Source of the DNA: Spirochaetales bacterium
GTDB taxonomy: Bacteria > Spirochaetota > Spirochaetia > JAGLYY01
DNA length: 16,695 nt
Assembly (NCBI GenBank): GCA_023131935.1
Contig: JAGLYY010000365.1
Location: 1 to 16,695 of the forward strand
Reading direction: 5' to 3'
Each line of letters starts with the position of its first letter. Position 1 is the first letter of the stretch. A program made the translations under genes and the position numbers. This document shows positions 6,855 to 14,278 of the stretch, piece by piece. The notes beneath the pieces were generated by a model, which saw nothing but the letters and a program-made list of their open reading frames with translations, had not been told where the DNA came from and did no database searches.

Positions 6855-7220
6855 ATGCCCCGAATTCTGGTTGTCGATGACGCCAAAGAGCTTCTTCATT
6901 TGATAGAACGGTATTTGACGGAGAAGGGGTTTTCTGTTCTTACCAGTACAACCGCGGATGGAGCTTTGAAGATTCTCAGGAGAGAGAAAATTGATCTTGT
7001 TCTGACAGATATCATTCTTCCTGACAGGGAGGGGATCGACCTTATTACTGAAATCTCAAAGGTTTATCCTAAGGTAAAAACCGTTGTAATGACTGGAGGC
7101 GGGGCTGTCGGATCCTCAACCTACCTTGAGACTGCCCGGCTCATGGGGGTTGATGGGACCCTCAAGAAACCCTTCGCCCTCGGGGTCCTTGTCCGGCTTA
7201 TGGAAAAGATTTTGTTATAG
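6855..7220 (+). CDS. Single-domain response regulator (CheY-like receiver, 121 aa)
   Basis: This is a stand-alone phosphoacceptor domain with no output domain. The acidic pair Asp8-Asp9 (RILVVDDA), phosphoacceptor Asp52 (LVLTDIILPD), Thr80 (VVMTGGG) and Lys105-Pro (LKKPF) are all in the expected places, so it should be phosphorylatable. The GGAGGT about eight bases before the ATG lies inside the end of the endonuclease V gene, whose stop is two bases upstream. The two are therefore almost certainly co-transcribed. The next gene encodes a GAF/HD-GYP protein, the most likely partner if this receiver controls c-di-GMP breakdown; no histidine kinase is in the window. The TGGGGAVGSSTYLETARLMG stretch between Thr80 and the Lys is normal for receivers linked to second-messenger enzymes. 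Confidence 0.93.
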   Translation: MPRILVVDDAKELLHLIERYLTEKGFSVLTSTTADGALKILRREKIDLVLTDIILPDREGIDLITEISKVYPKVKTVVMTGGGAVGSSTYLETARLMGVDGTLKKPFALGVLVRLMEKILL

Positions 7221-7271
7221 ATTTTGATTGTTGTTACCGATAGGTATATACTTCAATATGAGAAAGGTTTG

Positions 7272-8474
7272 ATGAGCATTGATAAACGAGATTTGAGAGA
7301 GCTCCTCAGAGTTATTCAGAACCTCCATCGAATTCAAGACAGCAATCTACTGCTTGAACATATTCTCCATGAGGCACGGATCTTTGTAAACGCTGACGCA
7401 GGCACCCTTTACCGCATATCAGACGATCGTCTTTATTTTACCCATATTGAAAATGAAAGCCTCTTCCCTGATGGGAAAAGGGAAAATAAGTATCTTTACA
7501 CCAACCGGAGCATCCCCTTAAGCCGGGATTCCCTCGCGGGGTTTGTTGCTGCTACAGGGGAACCGATTATCATTGACGATGTATACGACCTGCCTGATGA
7601 TCTGGATTACCGTTTTAATCCTGAGTTTGATAAAAAAACCAACTATAAAACTATCTCCCAGCTCGTCATTCCTTTAAGAAAAGGGGGCGGCGATATTGTC
7701 GGAGTCATTCAGCTGATAAATGCTAAAGATAACGATGGAAAAGTTATCCCATTCTCGGTGAATGACCGGTTATACATTACTTATTTTGCCGAACATGCCG
7801 CCCTTGCCATTGAGAGGACAGAACTTGCCCGGGATATGGTGATGCGGATGGTGGAGATGGCTGAACTCCGGGACCCCAACGAAACTACTCACCACGCGAG
7901 ACGGGTAGGGGAATACTCCCTGGTGTTATATGACCGGTACGCAAAGGCCCATGGAGTGTCCCTGGCGGAACGCAATATAAAGAAGGATATTTTCCGGGCA
8001 GCGGCGATTCTCCACGATATCGGGAAGGCCGGGGTCGATCATAGTATCCTGGCAAAAAATGGCCATCTTAGTGATAAGGAAAAGCTGCTCATGTACCAGC
8101 ATACGATATATGGGGCCCGGCTTTTCCGGAACAGGACATCCTATTGGGATAAGATTGCCGCTGAGGTTGCTCTGAGCCATCATGAGCGATGGGATGGCAG
8201 CGGATATCCGGGACATATTGAAAATCTCAATGTCGGTAACATCGTATTTGGTCCGGGAAAGCGGGAAAAGGAGATCCCCCTGTCTGGCCGAATAGTAGCT
8301 ATCGCTGATGTTTTTGATGCCCTGATTTCAAAAAGGAGCTACAAGGATTCCTGGACCGAGGAAGCTGCTTTTCAGTACATGAAGGGTAAGGCTGGGAAAC
8401 ACTTCGATCCTGAGCTCATCGGGTATTTCCTCGAGATGAAACCAATACTTAAGGCGATTCGGAAAAATCTTTGA
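7272..8474 (+). CDS. GAF and HD-GYP domain protein, probable c-di-GMP phosphodiesterase (400 aa)
   Basis: I start at the ATG at 7272 (MSIDKRDLRE), five bases after a GAGAAAGG site; TTG at 7224 would add 16 residues but has no ribosome binding site. A GAF sensor domain spans about residues 20-185 (GTLYRISDDRLYFTHIENES, SQLVIPLRKGGGDIVGVIQL). The HD-GYP domain spans about 195-390: His208 (THHARRV), His248-Asp249 (HDIGK), His277 (YQHT), His303-His304 with ERWDGSGYP, and Asp346 (IADVFDAL). All metal ligands and the GYP signature are intact, so hydrolysis of cyclic di-GMP is likely. A roughly 12-residue insert (NVGNIVFGPGKR) separates GYP from the EIPLSGRI helix and may shape the active site. There is no signal peptide or membrane segment. 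It follows the receiver gene and precedes a kinase-like gene by about 50 bases. Confidence 0.9.
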   Translation: MSIDKRDLRELLRVIQNLHRIQDSNLLLEHILHEARIFVNADAGTLYRISDDRLYFTHIENESLFPDGKRENKYLYTNRSIPLSRDSLAGFVAATGEPIIIDDVYDLPDDLDYRFNPEFDKKTNYKTISQLVIPLRKGGGDIVGVIQLINAKDNDGKVIPFSVNDRLYITYFAEHAALAIERTELARDMVMRMVEMAELRDPNETTHHARRVGEYSLVLYDRYAKAHGVSLAERNIKKDIFRAAAILHDIGKAGVDHSILAKNGHLSDKEKLLMYQHTIYGARLFRNRTSYWDKIAAEVALSHHERWDGSGYPGHIENLNVGNIVFGPGKREKEIPLSGRIVAIADVFDALISKRSYKDSWTEEAAFQYMKGKAGKHFDPELIGYFLEMKPILKAIRKNL

Positions 8475-8525
8475 AAAAAAATATAATCTTCCTTATTATT
8501 GTAGTTAAAGGCAGGTGCAATGTTT

Positions 8526-9332
8526 ATGACTACAATTACTATTTCGAGACAACCAGGGAGTCTCGGAGATGAAATAGCCTCTGCAGTTGCCCGGGAAATC
8601 AATGGAACGGTGATAGCTAAAGAATATTTCGAAGAGCAGTTCCATAACGAGGGCCTCTCAGAGGATATCCTTACACACTACGATGAGAAGAATCCGAATT
8701 TCTGGCATTCCTTAGCAGCGAACAGGGAAAAGTATTTTCACTACATGGCGGCCTTCCTGTATGAATCGGCGGAAAAGGGTTCTTGTGTCATCCTGGGAAG
8801 AGGGGGACAAGTGCTTCTCAGGGATGTACCCGGAGTGGTGAAAGTACGGGTCCTGGCAAAACAGGAGAACAGGGTAAACAGACTGCGGGAAAAACATGAG
8901 ATTTCCCGGGAATACGCGGAGAAAGTTATTCAGGAGGTGGATCATAACCGGGAAGGGTTCCATAGGAAATTCTTTCAGGTGCTTCCTTCTGAGGCGGAAC
9001 TTTATGATCTCATTTTGAACACAAGTAAACTGTCTCTCAACGAAGGGGTGCAAATTATCCTGGCTGCAGTGAAGGAGGGGGAGGTTTCTCCTGAACCAAT
9101 CCGCGACCTCTTTCTGGAACAGAGGTCAATTATCAGTATCCGGTATGAGAAGAAAATTCCTGCCAAGGAACTCAAGGTGACGGTGCGTAAAGGAATAGCG
9201 ACCCTTGAAGGGTATCTTTTCAGTAAGGACAATCTCCCTCTCTGTACAGAAGTTGTTGGTAAAATCAAGGGAATAGGAGAGGTGGTTAACAGAATGACCA
9301 CACCTTCAAGAGGTTCCAACAAGATACAATAG
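8526..9332 (+). CDS. Cytidylate kinase-like protein with C-terminal BON domain (268 aa)
   Basis: The better start is the second of two close ATGs (8526, MTTITISRQP), which sits 7-8 bases after an AGGTG; the ATG at 8520 would add two residues. Residues 1-185 match the cytidylate-kinase-like family (Cytidylate_kin2): ITISRQPGSLGDEIA stands where the nucleotide loop lies. CVILGRGGQVLLRDVPGVVKVRVL is the core strand, followed by the RVNRLREKHEIS lid and EVDHNREGFHRKFF. The loop reads GSLG instead of the usual GSGG, so catalysis is not assured. Residues about 200-256 form a BON domain (KVTVRKGIATLEGYLFS, then VVGKIKGIGEVVNRM), a fold linked to phospholipid or ligand binding. The pairing of the two is seen in the sequence; its purpose is unknown. 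It ends the plus-strand cluster that starts with endonuclease V. Confidence 0.82.
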   Translation: MTTITISRQPGSLGDEIASAVAREINGTVIAKEYFEEQFHNEGLSEDILTHYDEKNPNFWHSLAANREKYFHYMAAFLYESAEKGSCVILGRGGQVLLRDVPGVVKVRVLAKQENRVNRLREKHEISREYAEKVIQEVDHNREGFHRKFFQVLPSEAELYDLILNTSKLSLNEGVQIILAAVKEGEVSPEPIRDLFLEQRSIISIRYEKKIPAKELKVTVRKGIATLEGYLFSKDNLPLCTEVVGKIKGIGEVVNRMTTPSRGSNKIQ

Positions 9333-9340
9333 GAAGGGGA

Positions 9341-9598
9341 AGGCTATTAGGCTGTAGACTATTAGGCTATTAGGTAGGTGGGCAGTAGACTTCTTCCCTA
9401 AGCAGTTGTAAATATATTCCGGTTCCCGATAGATCAGAAGCATCACTTCGGCAGCCAATTCAAACACTCTGAGCTCCCTACCTGTCTGCGTGCGTGCCTG
9501 CGCCGATGTTCCGGCAGGCACGCACAAGCAGATGATCACCCACGATTCCCTATCCTACCTAATAGCCTACAGCCTAATAAGCTAATAGCCTATTAGAG
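9341..9598. repeat. Intergenic element with imperfect terminal inverted repeats (CTATTAGG family)
   Basis: The left arm (about 9341-9376) is built from repeats of AGGCTATTAGG/CTGTAG. The right arm (about 9553-9596) is its reverse complement with one 8-9 base unit missing, including the exact 15-mer AGGCTATTAGGTAGG. The core holds a strong hairpin (9490-9525) and no gene. The right arm overlaps the stop codon of the minus-strand aminotransferase. A direct repeat AGAGGTTC stands just outside at 9309-9316 and overlapping the end at 9595-9602. It resembles a miniature non-coding mobile element. The same word family recurs at 12811-12947. Confidence 0.6.
9490..9525. repeat. Perfect 12-bp stem hairpin
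   Basis: GTGCGTGCCTGC (9490-9501) pairs exactly with GCAGGCACGCAC (9514-9525) around a 12-base loop. It lies in the middle of the 9341-9598 element, between the convergent kinase-like and aminotransferase genes. It could stop transcription from either side, but there is no T-run, so it is not a standard rho-independent terminator. Confidence 0.75.
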
Positions 9599-10777
9599 GT
9601 TCTTCTTGATGACCTCTCCAAGGGTTTTTATTGCGTCCCGGATAATTTGTTCCCCTTTCATGGTGAAGTTCAGCCGCATAGTTTCAAGCCCATCCCCCTC
9701 CTTCGTGTAGAAATACCGGCCAGGTACAAAGGCTACGTTCTTTTCGATAGCCTCGTTATAGATGGGGGTGATATCTAATCCCTTCGGCCCTGATGCCCAG
9801 ATAAACATTCCCCCTTCCGGTTTGGTCCAGGTAATGGAGTCGGGAAAGTGTTTCTCCATGGCCTCCTGCATGGCTTCCTGCCGGGGCTGATAGAGTTTAA
9901 CAATCTCGGGGATATGGCGGTAAATATGACCACCTGCCAGATATTCGGCGGAGATGGCCTGGTTGAAGGTGCTTGTATTGAGGTCGACCCCCTGCTTGGC
10001 GAGAACCAGCCACTTCCGGATGAGTGGAGGCGCTACGTAGTAACCGATCCTGAGACCGGGAGCAAAGGTTTTTGAAAAGGTGCTGGTATACAGAACATGA
10101 TCGGGGGCCAAACTCCTGATAGAGGGGACTGCTTCTCCCCGAAAGCGCAGGGCGCTGTAAGGATCATCCTCAACCAGCAGAACATTGTATTCTTTTATGA
10201 TTTCAGCGATCTTTTTTCTTCGTTCCAGAGGCAGAGTACGGCCTGTGGGGTTCTGAAAGGTGGGAACAAGATAAATAAATTTGATGGAATGGTTCTTCAG
10301 AACCTCCTGGAGGGATTCGGGGATGAGGCCGTTATCATCAGTTTCCATCTGCATGTACTCGGGGCCGTAGGGGTTAAAAGCCTGTATCGCGCCGAGGTAG
10401 GTAGGAGCTTCTACCGCGATCTTGTCCCCCTCGGAGATGAGAATTTTCCCGAGACTATCCAATGCACCCTGGGACCCGGAGGTAATATTGATACTTTCAG
10501 GATTTGAGGGAACTCCTGCCTTTGCTAAATACTTTGCAAGCTCCTCCCTGAGGGGCATGAACCCTTCGGTAGTGCCGTACTGAAGGGCTTGTGAAGGATA
10601 TTTATCGAGAACAATGTTTGTGAGTTCCCTGATAAGCTCGATTGGAAAAGCCTCCGGAGCGGGCAATCCCCCCGCGAGGGAGACAACTCCCGGTTTGGAT
10701 ACAACTTTAAGAATTTCCCGGATCGCACTGGAACCCATGTTGCTGGTGCGCTCTGCCAATAAGTCTTCTGAAAACAT
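9593..10777 (-). CDS. PLP-dependent aminotransferase, class I/II (2-aminoadipate/LysN-like, 394 aa)
   Basis: A fold-type-I aminotransferase. Landmarks are the N-terminal VVSLAGGLPAPEAFP motif of the LysN/MocR-related subgroup, QYGTTEGFMPLRE (substrate/PLP loop), SGSQGALD (phosphate contact), FQNPTG (Asn176), VEDDPYSALRF (Asp204 for the pyridine nitrogen) and STFSKTFAPGLRIGY with the PLP lysine Lys236. METMRLNFT supplies the carboxylate-binding Arg near the C-terminus. The subgroup includes 2-aminoadipate, aromatic and branched-chain transaminases, so substrate cannot be fixed from sequence. Length is typical and no N-terminal wHTH domain is present, ruling out MocR. The ATG at 10777 follows AGGGGGAAG at five bases. 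It stands alone on the minus strand, divergent from the small gene at 10967, and its stop overlaps the inverted-repeat element downstream. Confidence 0.9.
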   Translation of the reverse strand: MFSEDLLAERTSNMGSSAIREILKVVSKPGVVSLAGGLPAPEAFPIELIRELTNIVLDKYPSQALQYGTTEGFMPLREELAKYLAKAGVPSNPESINITSGSQGALDSLGKILISEGDKIAVEAPTYLGAIQAFNPYGPEYMQMETDDNGLIPESLQEVLKNHSIKFIYLVPTFQNPTGRTLPLERRKKIAEIIKEYNVLLVEDDPYSALRFRGEAVPSIRSLAPDHVLYTSTFSKTFAPGLRIGYYVAPPLIRKWLVLAKQGVDLNTSTFNQAISAEYLAGGHIYRHIPEIVKLYQPRQEAMQEAMEKHFPDSITWTKPEGGMFIWASGPKGLDITPIYNEAIEKNVAFVPGRYFYTKEGDGLETMRLNFTMKGEQIIRDAIKTLGEVIKKNL

Positions 10778-10860
10778 TTCTTCCCCCTGTTTATTGAAAA
10801 CTTTAAGTAACTATGAGCCGGTTTGTTGGTACAGCTCAGTTCTTTTGCGTCGTTTGATTT

Positions 10861-10890
10861 ATACTAACATGGATTTCCGGGAATCAGCAA
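10861..10890 (-). promoter_or_regulatory. Possible sigma70-type promoter of the aminotransferase gene
   Basis: On the minus strand, TTGCTG (10890-10885) and TAGTAT (10866-10861) are separated by 18 bases in the divergent gap. The leader to the ATG would be about 80 bases. The boxes are reasonable but not perfect, so this is a candidate only. Confidence 0.35.
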
Positions 10891-10921
10891 ATATTTTCAC
10901 ATTTCACTGTTAGTATTCCTC

Positions 10922-10949
10922 TTGCTTTCTTTAAAGAAAATATTATAGT
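10922..10949 (+). promoter_or_regulatory. Possible promoter with a 14-bp palindrome in the spacer
   Basis: TTGCTT (10922-10927) and TATAGT (10944-10949) are 16 bases apart and would start transcription about 10 bases before the small gene at 10967. The exact palindrome TTTCTTTAAAGAAA (10926-10939) fills the spacer, where a bound dimeric regulator would block polymerase. No regulator can be named. Confidence 0.4.
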
Positions 10950-10966
10950 TTAGATCAGGTGTGTAT

Positions 10967-11248
10967 ATGGAAATATTAAAGATTGATGATATTACTGAGG
11001 TTCCGTCGGATATTCATTATATAAAGAAGTTCATAGCCCGGATAAAGGTCCGGGATTTTCTTGAGTATGAATTTTACCTTGGGTTTTCTATTGAATATCG
11101 GGCTGTTGGCGGTCCTGAAGTCATCTTAAAGTTTATCGACAAACCTTCCGACTCACTCCTGGCCCACGCTGAAGAGCTGAAAGCCTTGATAATTGAACTC
11201 GATAGGAAGGGCAAAATCAAGAGTACTTACGAGCCGTTGGTTCCTTGA
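10967..11248 (+). CDS. Uncharacterised small protein (93 aa)
   Basis: I choose the ATG at 10967 because AGGT lies six bases upstream; a GTG at 10961 is in frame but touches the same site. The protein MEILKIDDITEVPSDIHYIK... is acidic-to-neutral and soluble, with no signal peptide or membrane helix. It appears alpha/beta: a beta-rich middle (FLEYEFYLGFSIEYRAVG, then EVILKFI) is followed by a C-terminal helix (SLLAHAEELKALIIELDRKG). I do not recognise a family. Even codon use, a good ribosome binding site and its own candidate promoter argue that it is real. It lies about 106 bases upstream of alanine racemase in the same direction and may share a transcript with it, but no functional link is visible. 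Confidence 0.65.
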   Translation: MEILKIDDITEVPSDIHYIKKFIARIKVRDFLEYEFYLGFSIEYRAVGGPEVILKFIDKPSDSLLAHAEELKALIIELDRKGKIKSTYEPLVP

Positions 11249-11354
11249 TTATTGTTTTAAGTCACTCAGCTTTAAACCTCCCCACCTCTCCTGCCAATTG
11301 GTATCCTGAAATTCCTATTTGATGTATAGTATTGCCGGAGGAGAAAAGAACTGT

Positions 11355-12482
11355 ATGATTTCCAATGAGCGGAACAGGGTGTGGCTCGACATCAATCTTT
11401 CGACACTGAAAGAGAATTTCCGAAGGATCAGGGAAGCGGTAGCCCCGAGTTCTGTTATTGGAGTTTTGAAAGCGAATGCCTATGGCCTTGGGATGCCGCA
11501 GATTGCCGAAGCCCTTGTTGATGCCGGGGTTTCCGGTTTTGGGGTAGCAGAACTTTATGAAGCTCTTGATCTGAAAGCTTTGGGGAAACCGGTACAAATC
11601 CTCGGGGGTATTCTTCCGGGGGAAATCTCTTTAGCCATTGAGGCTGATATCATTATTCCGGTTACCGATCTGGAAACCGCCGGCCTTATAAGCAAAGAGG
11701 CGGTGAAGCAGGGGAAGACCGCGGATTGCCAGTTCCTCATCGATACCGGCATGGGACGCCTGGGGATGCTCTGGGAGAGGGCTGTAGAGATTATCTGTGA
11801 AGCGGTAAAATTGCCGAACCTGTCTTTCAGCGGTATCTATTCCCATTTTCCCGTAGCCTATCAGACCGGCGGCGAGTTTACCGGAGATCAGGTAAAAGCT
11901 TTCCTGAAGATCCTTGAGGATTTAAAGAATCGGGGAATTTCCTTTGAGAGGATCCACATAGCCAACAGTGACGCGATAAACAATTTTCCTTATACGTATC
12001 AATTTCCATTTAATTACGTACGCACAGGAATAAATCTCCACGGTTCTTTCGATAATGAAGGAAAGAGGGCCCTGAACCTTAAATCGATCCTGACCCTGAA
12101 GACACGGCTTGCAGCGATCAGGACCCTACCTGCCGGCTCAACCGTGGGGTACGGAAGGACCTACAAGCTGTTGCGGGATACAAAGGTGGGTACCATTTCC
12201 GCGGGTTATGCCGATGGCCTGCCCCTCGCCCTTTCAAACCGCGGGTACGTTCTGATTGAAGGTCACCTCTGTCCGATCCTGGGGAGGGTTTCCATGGACT
12301 ATACCTCTGTGTCCCTCGAAGGTGCTCCGGAAGCGAGAGTGGGTGATGAAGTGATCTGCCTGGGAGGGAACGGGGTCCATGCTATTACCGTTGAGGATTG
12401 GGCCATGACCAAGGGGACCCATGCCTACGATATAATCTGTTCCTTCGGCAGCCGGGTAGCACGGCATTATATTGAAGGATAA
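11355..12482 (+). CDS. alr: Alanine racemase (375 aa)
   Basis: This PLP enzyme interconverts L- and D-alanine, supplying D-alanine for peptidoglycan. The start is the ATG at 11355 (MISNERNRVWLDINLSTLKE), with GGAGGAG 11 bases upstream; a TTG/ATG pair near 11319-11322 is in frame but has no binding site and adds residues unlike the family. The N-terminal TIM barrel carries VIGVLKANAYGLG with PLP Lys39, then DTGMGRLGM, YSHFPVA and HIANSDAI. The C-terminal beta domain has SAGYADGLPLALS with the second catalytic Tyr, PILGRVSMDYTSV (the Met-Asp substrate contact) and KGTHAYDIICSFGSRVAR. The length is normal and all key residues are intact. It converges with a small minus-strand gene only five bases beyond its stop, with no clear terminator between. 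Confidence 0.95.
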   Translation: MISNERNRVWLDINLSTLKENFRRIREAVAPSSVIGVLKANAYGLGMPQIAEALVDAGVSGFGVAELYEALDLKALGKPVQILGGILPGEISLAIEADIIIPVTDLETAGLISKEAVKQGKTADCQFLIDTGMGRLGMLWERAVEIICEAVKLPNLSFSGIYSHFPVAYQTGGEFTGDQVKAFLKILEDLKNRGISFERIHIANSDAINNFPYTYQFPFNYVRTGINLHGSFDNEGKRALNLKSILTLKTRLAAIRTLPAGSTVGYGRTYKLLRDTKVGTISAGYADGLPLALSNRGYVLIEGHLCPILGRVSMDYTSVSLEGAPEARVGDEVICLGGNGVHAITVEDWAMTKGTHAYDIICSFGSRVARHYIEG

Positions 12483-12487
12483 CGCCG

Positions 12488-12727
12488 CTATTGCTTACAT
12501 CTCTCGTAGAGAGTATGCATCTCTTTTTTCAGAAGAGCTTCATCCGCATCAGAAAGGTAGCCATGTTTCCGAAGGGTCTTCACACAGTCATCGATACCGC
12601 TGATCCCCGCGTACAGACAAGCCAGTTCAGCGATATTATCAGGGTCATGGGTTACGATTTTTTCAATTTTCCGGGAAAAAGTTTCCATTGCCTCGAAAAG
12701 ACAATCACAGACCGATGGTTTATCCAT
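12488..12727 (-). CDS. Uncharacterised small protein (79 aa)
   Basis: The ATG at 12727-12725 follows GAGGTGTG at about five bases, a good ribosome binding site. The predicted product MDKPSVCDCLFEAMETFSRK... is mainly helical, soluble and Cys-containing (CDC at 7-9, plus two central Cys and CKQ at the end). There is no signal peptide or membrane helix. I recognise no family; the helical make-up would fit a small partner or regulatory protein, but that is inference. It converges with alanine racemase and diverges from malic enzyme. A perfect 14-bp palindrome (12749-12762) lies 22 bases upstream of its start, so it may be controlled by a dimeric repressor. Confidence 0.6.
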   Translation of the reverse strand: MDKPSVCDCLFEAMETFSRKIEKIVTHDPDNIAELACLYAGISGIDDCVKTLRKHGYLSDADEALLKKEMHTLYERCKQ

Positions 12728-12748
12728 TCTTCACACCTCATTATTATT

Positions 12749-12762
12749 TTATTGTACAATAA
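12749..12762. promoter_or_regulatory. Perfect 14-bp palindrome, operator candidate
   Basis: TTATTGTACAATAA is an exact inverted repeat just upstream of the ribosome binding site of the small gene at 12727. Its position over the likely promoter region of that gene suits a repressor site. No -35 box of quality is visible and the regulator is unknown. Confidence 0.4.
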
Positions 12763-12801
12763 TTGCGGATATTTTTCTGTCCCACGGAGTAATATTAGTA
12801 T

Positions 12802-12956
12802 GATATCAGGTAATTGTTCGGGTAGATAGACTGTAGGGGGAGGAAGGCTGTATGAGGAAGGCTATAGGTAGATAGGCTATAGGCTATTAGGTAGGCAGCC
12901 TAAACCTAATAGCCTACAGTCTAATAGCCTATAGCCTAAACAGTTACGATATCAGG
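12802..12956. mobile_element. Putative miniature element bounded by 9-bp direct repeats
   Basis: GATATCAGG occurs at 12802-12810 and again at 12948-12956 (11 of 12 bases match if the preceding TAY is counted). Between them lie 137 bases of CTATAGG/CTATTAGG words, including a 13-bp stem hairpin (12880-12892 with 12904-12916, loop of 11). The same word family forms the inverted arms of the 9341-9598 element. There is no coding capacity. The layout of a palindromic insert between short direct repeats is what a MITE-like insertion with target duplication would leave. The right repeat contributes bases to the malic enzyme ribosome binding site. Confidence 0.45.
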
Positions 12957-12970
12957 AGGTTTATAAGCTG

Positions 12971-14278
12971 ATGGATGATCTCAAGAAAAAATCACTCGCG
13001 TATCACAGCGGAAAGCGGGCCGGAAAGGTGGAAATGGTCCCAACGAAACCCTGCCGGACGGCGGAAGAGCTTTCCCTCGCCTATACACCAGGGGTCGCTG
13101 CTCCGGTACTCGAAATTGAGAGAGTCCCTGAGGATGCATACCGTTATACCAACAAGGGGAACCTTGTAGCTGTTGTTTCAAACGGAACCGCGATTCTCGG
13201 GCTTGGAAACCGGGGTGCCCTTGCCAGTAAACCGGTAATGGAAGGGAAGGGGGTCCTTTTCAAGCGGTTTGCCGATATCGATGTTTTTGATCTCGAGATT
13301 GATACAGAAGATCCTGAAAAAATCATCGAAACGGTGAAACTGCTGGAACCGACCTTCGGCGGGATAAACCTTGAGGACATCAAGGCCCCTGAATGTTTCG
13401 AGATCGAAAGAAGACTCATTGAGGAATGTGACATCCCGGTATTCCACGACGACCAGCATGGAACGGCGATTATCGCGACTGCCGGATTGATGAATGCCTG
13501 TGATTTAACCGGAAGGCGCCTTTCGGAATTAAAGGTTGTAGTGAATGGCGCCGGAGCGGCAGGGATTTCCTGTGCCCGGATGTTCATAGCCGCCGGTGTC
13601 CGCCGGGAAAATATCCTGCTTTGCGACAGCAGAGGGGTAGTGTACAGCGGACGCCGGGAGGGGATGACCCCGGAGAAGGAGGAGTTCGCCGTTGATATCC
13701 CCCTCCGGGAACTATCGGAGGCGGTAGCAGGGGCCGATGCCTTTGTGGGGTTGTCGGCGGCCGGAGTGCTCTCTCCGGAAATGCTTCTTTCCATGAATAA
13801 TGACCCAATAGTTTTTGCCATGGCTAACCCCGATCCTGAAATTCATTATCCTCTCGCCAGGGAGACCCGGGAGGACGTTATAATAGCAACGGGTCGCAGC
13901 GATTATCCAAACCAGATCAACAATGTGTTAGGATTTCCTTTCATATTCAGGGGAGCCCTGGATGTACGGGCAAGAAAGATAACCGAGGGGATGAAAATGG
14001 CTGCCGCGAAAGCCCTGGCAGCCCTGGCCCGGGAGCCGGTGCCTGAGGTGGTGAAACAGGCTTACAAAGGGCGTGATTTCTCCTTCGGACCCGATTATAT
14101 CGTACCGAAACCCTTTGATCCCCGGGTTATTGAATGGGAATCGGTCGCTGTCGCGAAAGCAGCCTGTGAGGAGGGAATAGCTCGAAATCCTATTGGAGAT
14201 TGGGATGATTACAGACAATCCTTAAAGGAAAGGATCTCTCCCCTCTGGAAGATGAAGCCAGGTATTCATGAAAGTTAA
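12971..14278 (+). CDS. Malic enzyme, NAD(P)-dependent, short bacterial type (435 aa)
   Basis: It oxidatively decarboxylates (S)-malate to pyruvate and CO2, yielding NADH or NADPH. Visible catalytic parts: LAYTPGVAAPV with general acid Tyr38, SKPVMEGKGVLFKRFADID with Lys93, the metal site LEDIKAP (Glu135/Asp136) and FHDDQHGTA (Asp160). A Rossmann domain follows with VVNGAGAAGIS (G-x-G-x-x-G, about 193-198) and CDSRGVV, then AMANPDPEI and ATGRSDYPNQINNVLGFPFIFRGALD. The protein ends at 435 residues, so it lacks the phosphotransacetylase-like tail of MaeB-type enzymes. The coenzyme is not certain from sequence. AGGAGGT lies ten bases before the ATG. Its last codons overlap the start of mtnA by 11 bases, placing it at the head of the methylthioadenosine-shunt operon. 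Confidence 0.93.
   Translation: MDDLKKKSLAYHSGKRAGKVEMVPTKPCRTAEELSLAYTPGVAAPVLEIERVPEDAYRYTNKGNLVAVVSNGTAILGLGNRGALASKPVMEGKGVLFKRFADIDVFDLEIDTEDPEKIIETVKLLEPTFGGINLEDIKAPECFEIERRLIEECDIPVFHDDQHGTAIIATAGLMNACDLTGRRLSELKVVVNGAGAAGISCARMFIAAGVRRENILLCDSRGVVYSGRREGMTPEKEEFAVDIPLRELSEAVAGADAFVGLSAAGVLSPEMLLSMNNDPIVFAMANPDPEIHYPLARETREDVIIATGRSDYPNQINNVLGFPFIFRGALDVRARKITEGMKMAAAKALAALAREPVPEVVKQAYKGRDFSFGPDYIVPKPFDPRVIEWESVAVAKAACEEGIARNPIGDWDDYRQSLKERISPLWKMKPGIHES

Noticed and set aside
9306..9539. Minus-strand open frame of 77 codons in the intergenic element
   Set aside because: It runs across the inverted repeat arm and the central hairpin and enters the 3' end of the kinase-like gene; composition fits read-through of repeat DNA.
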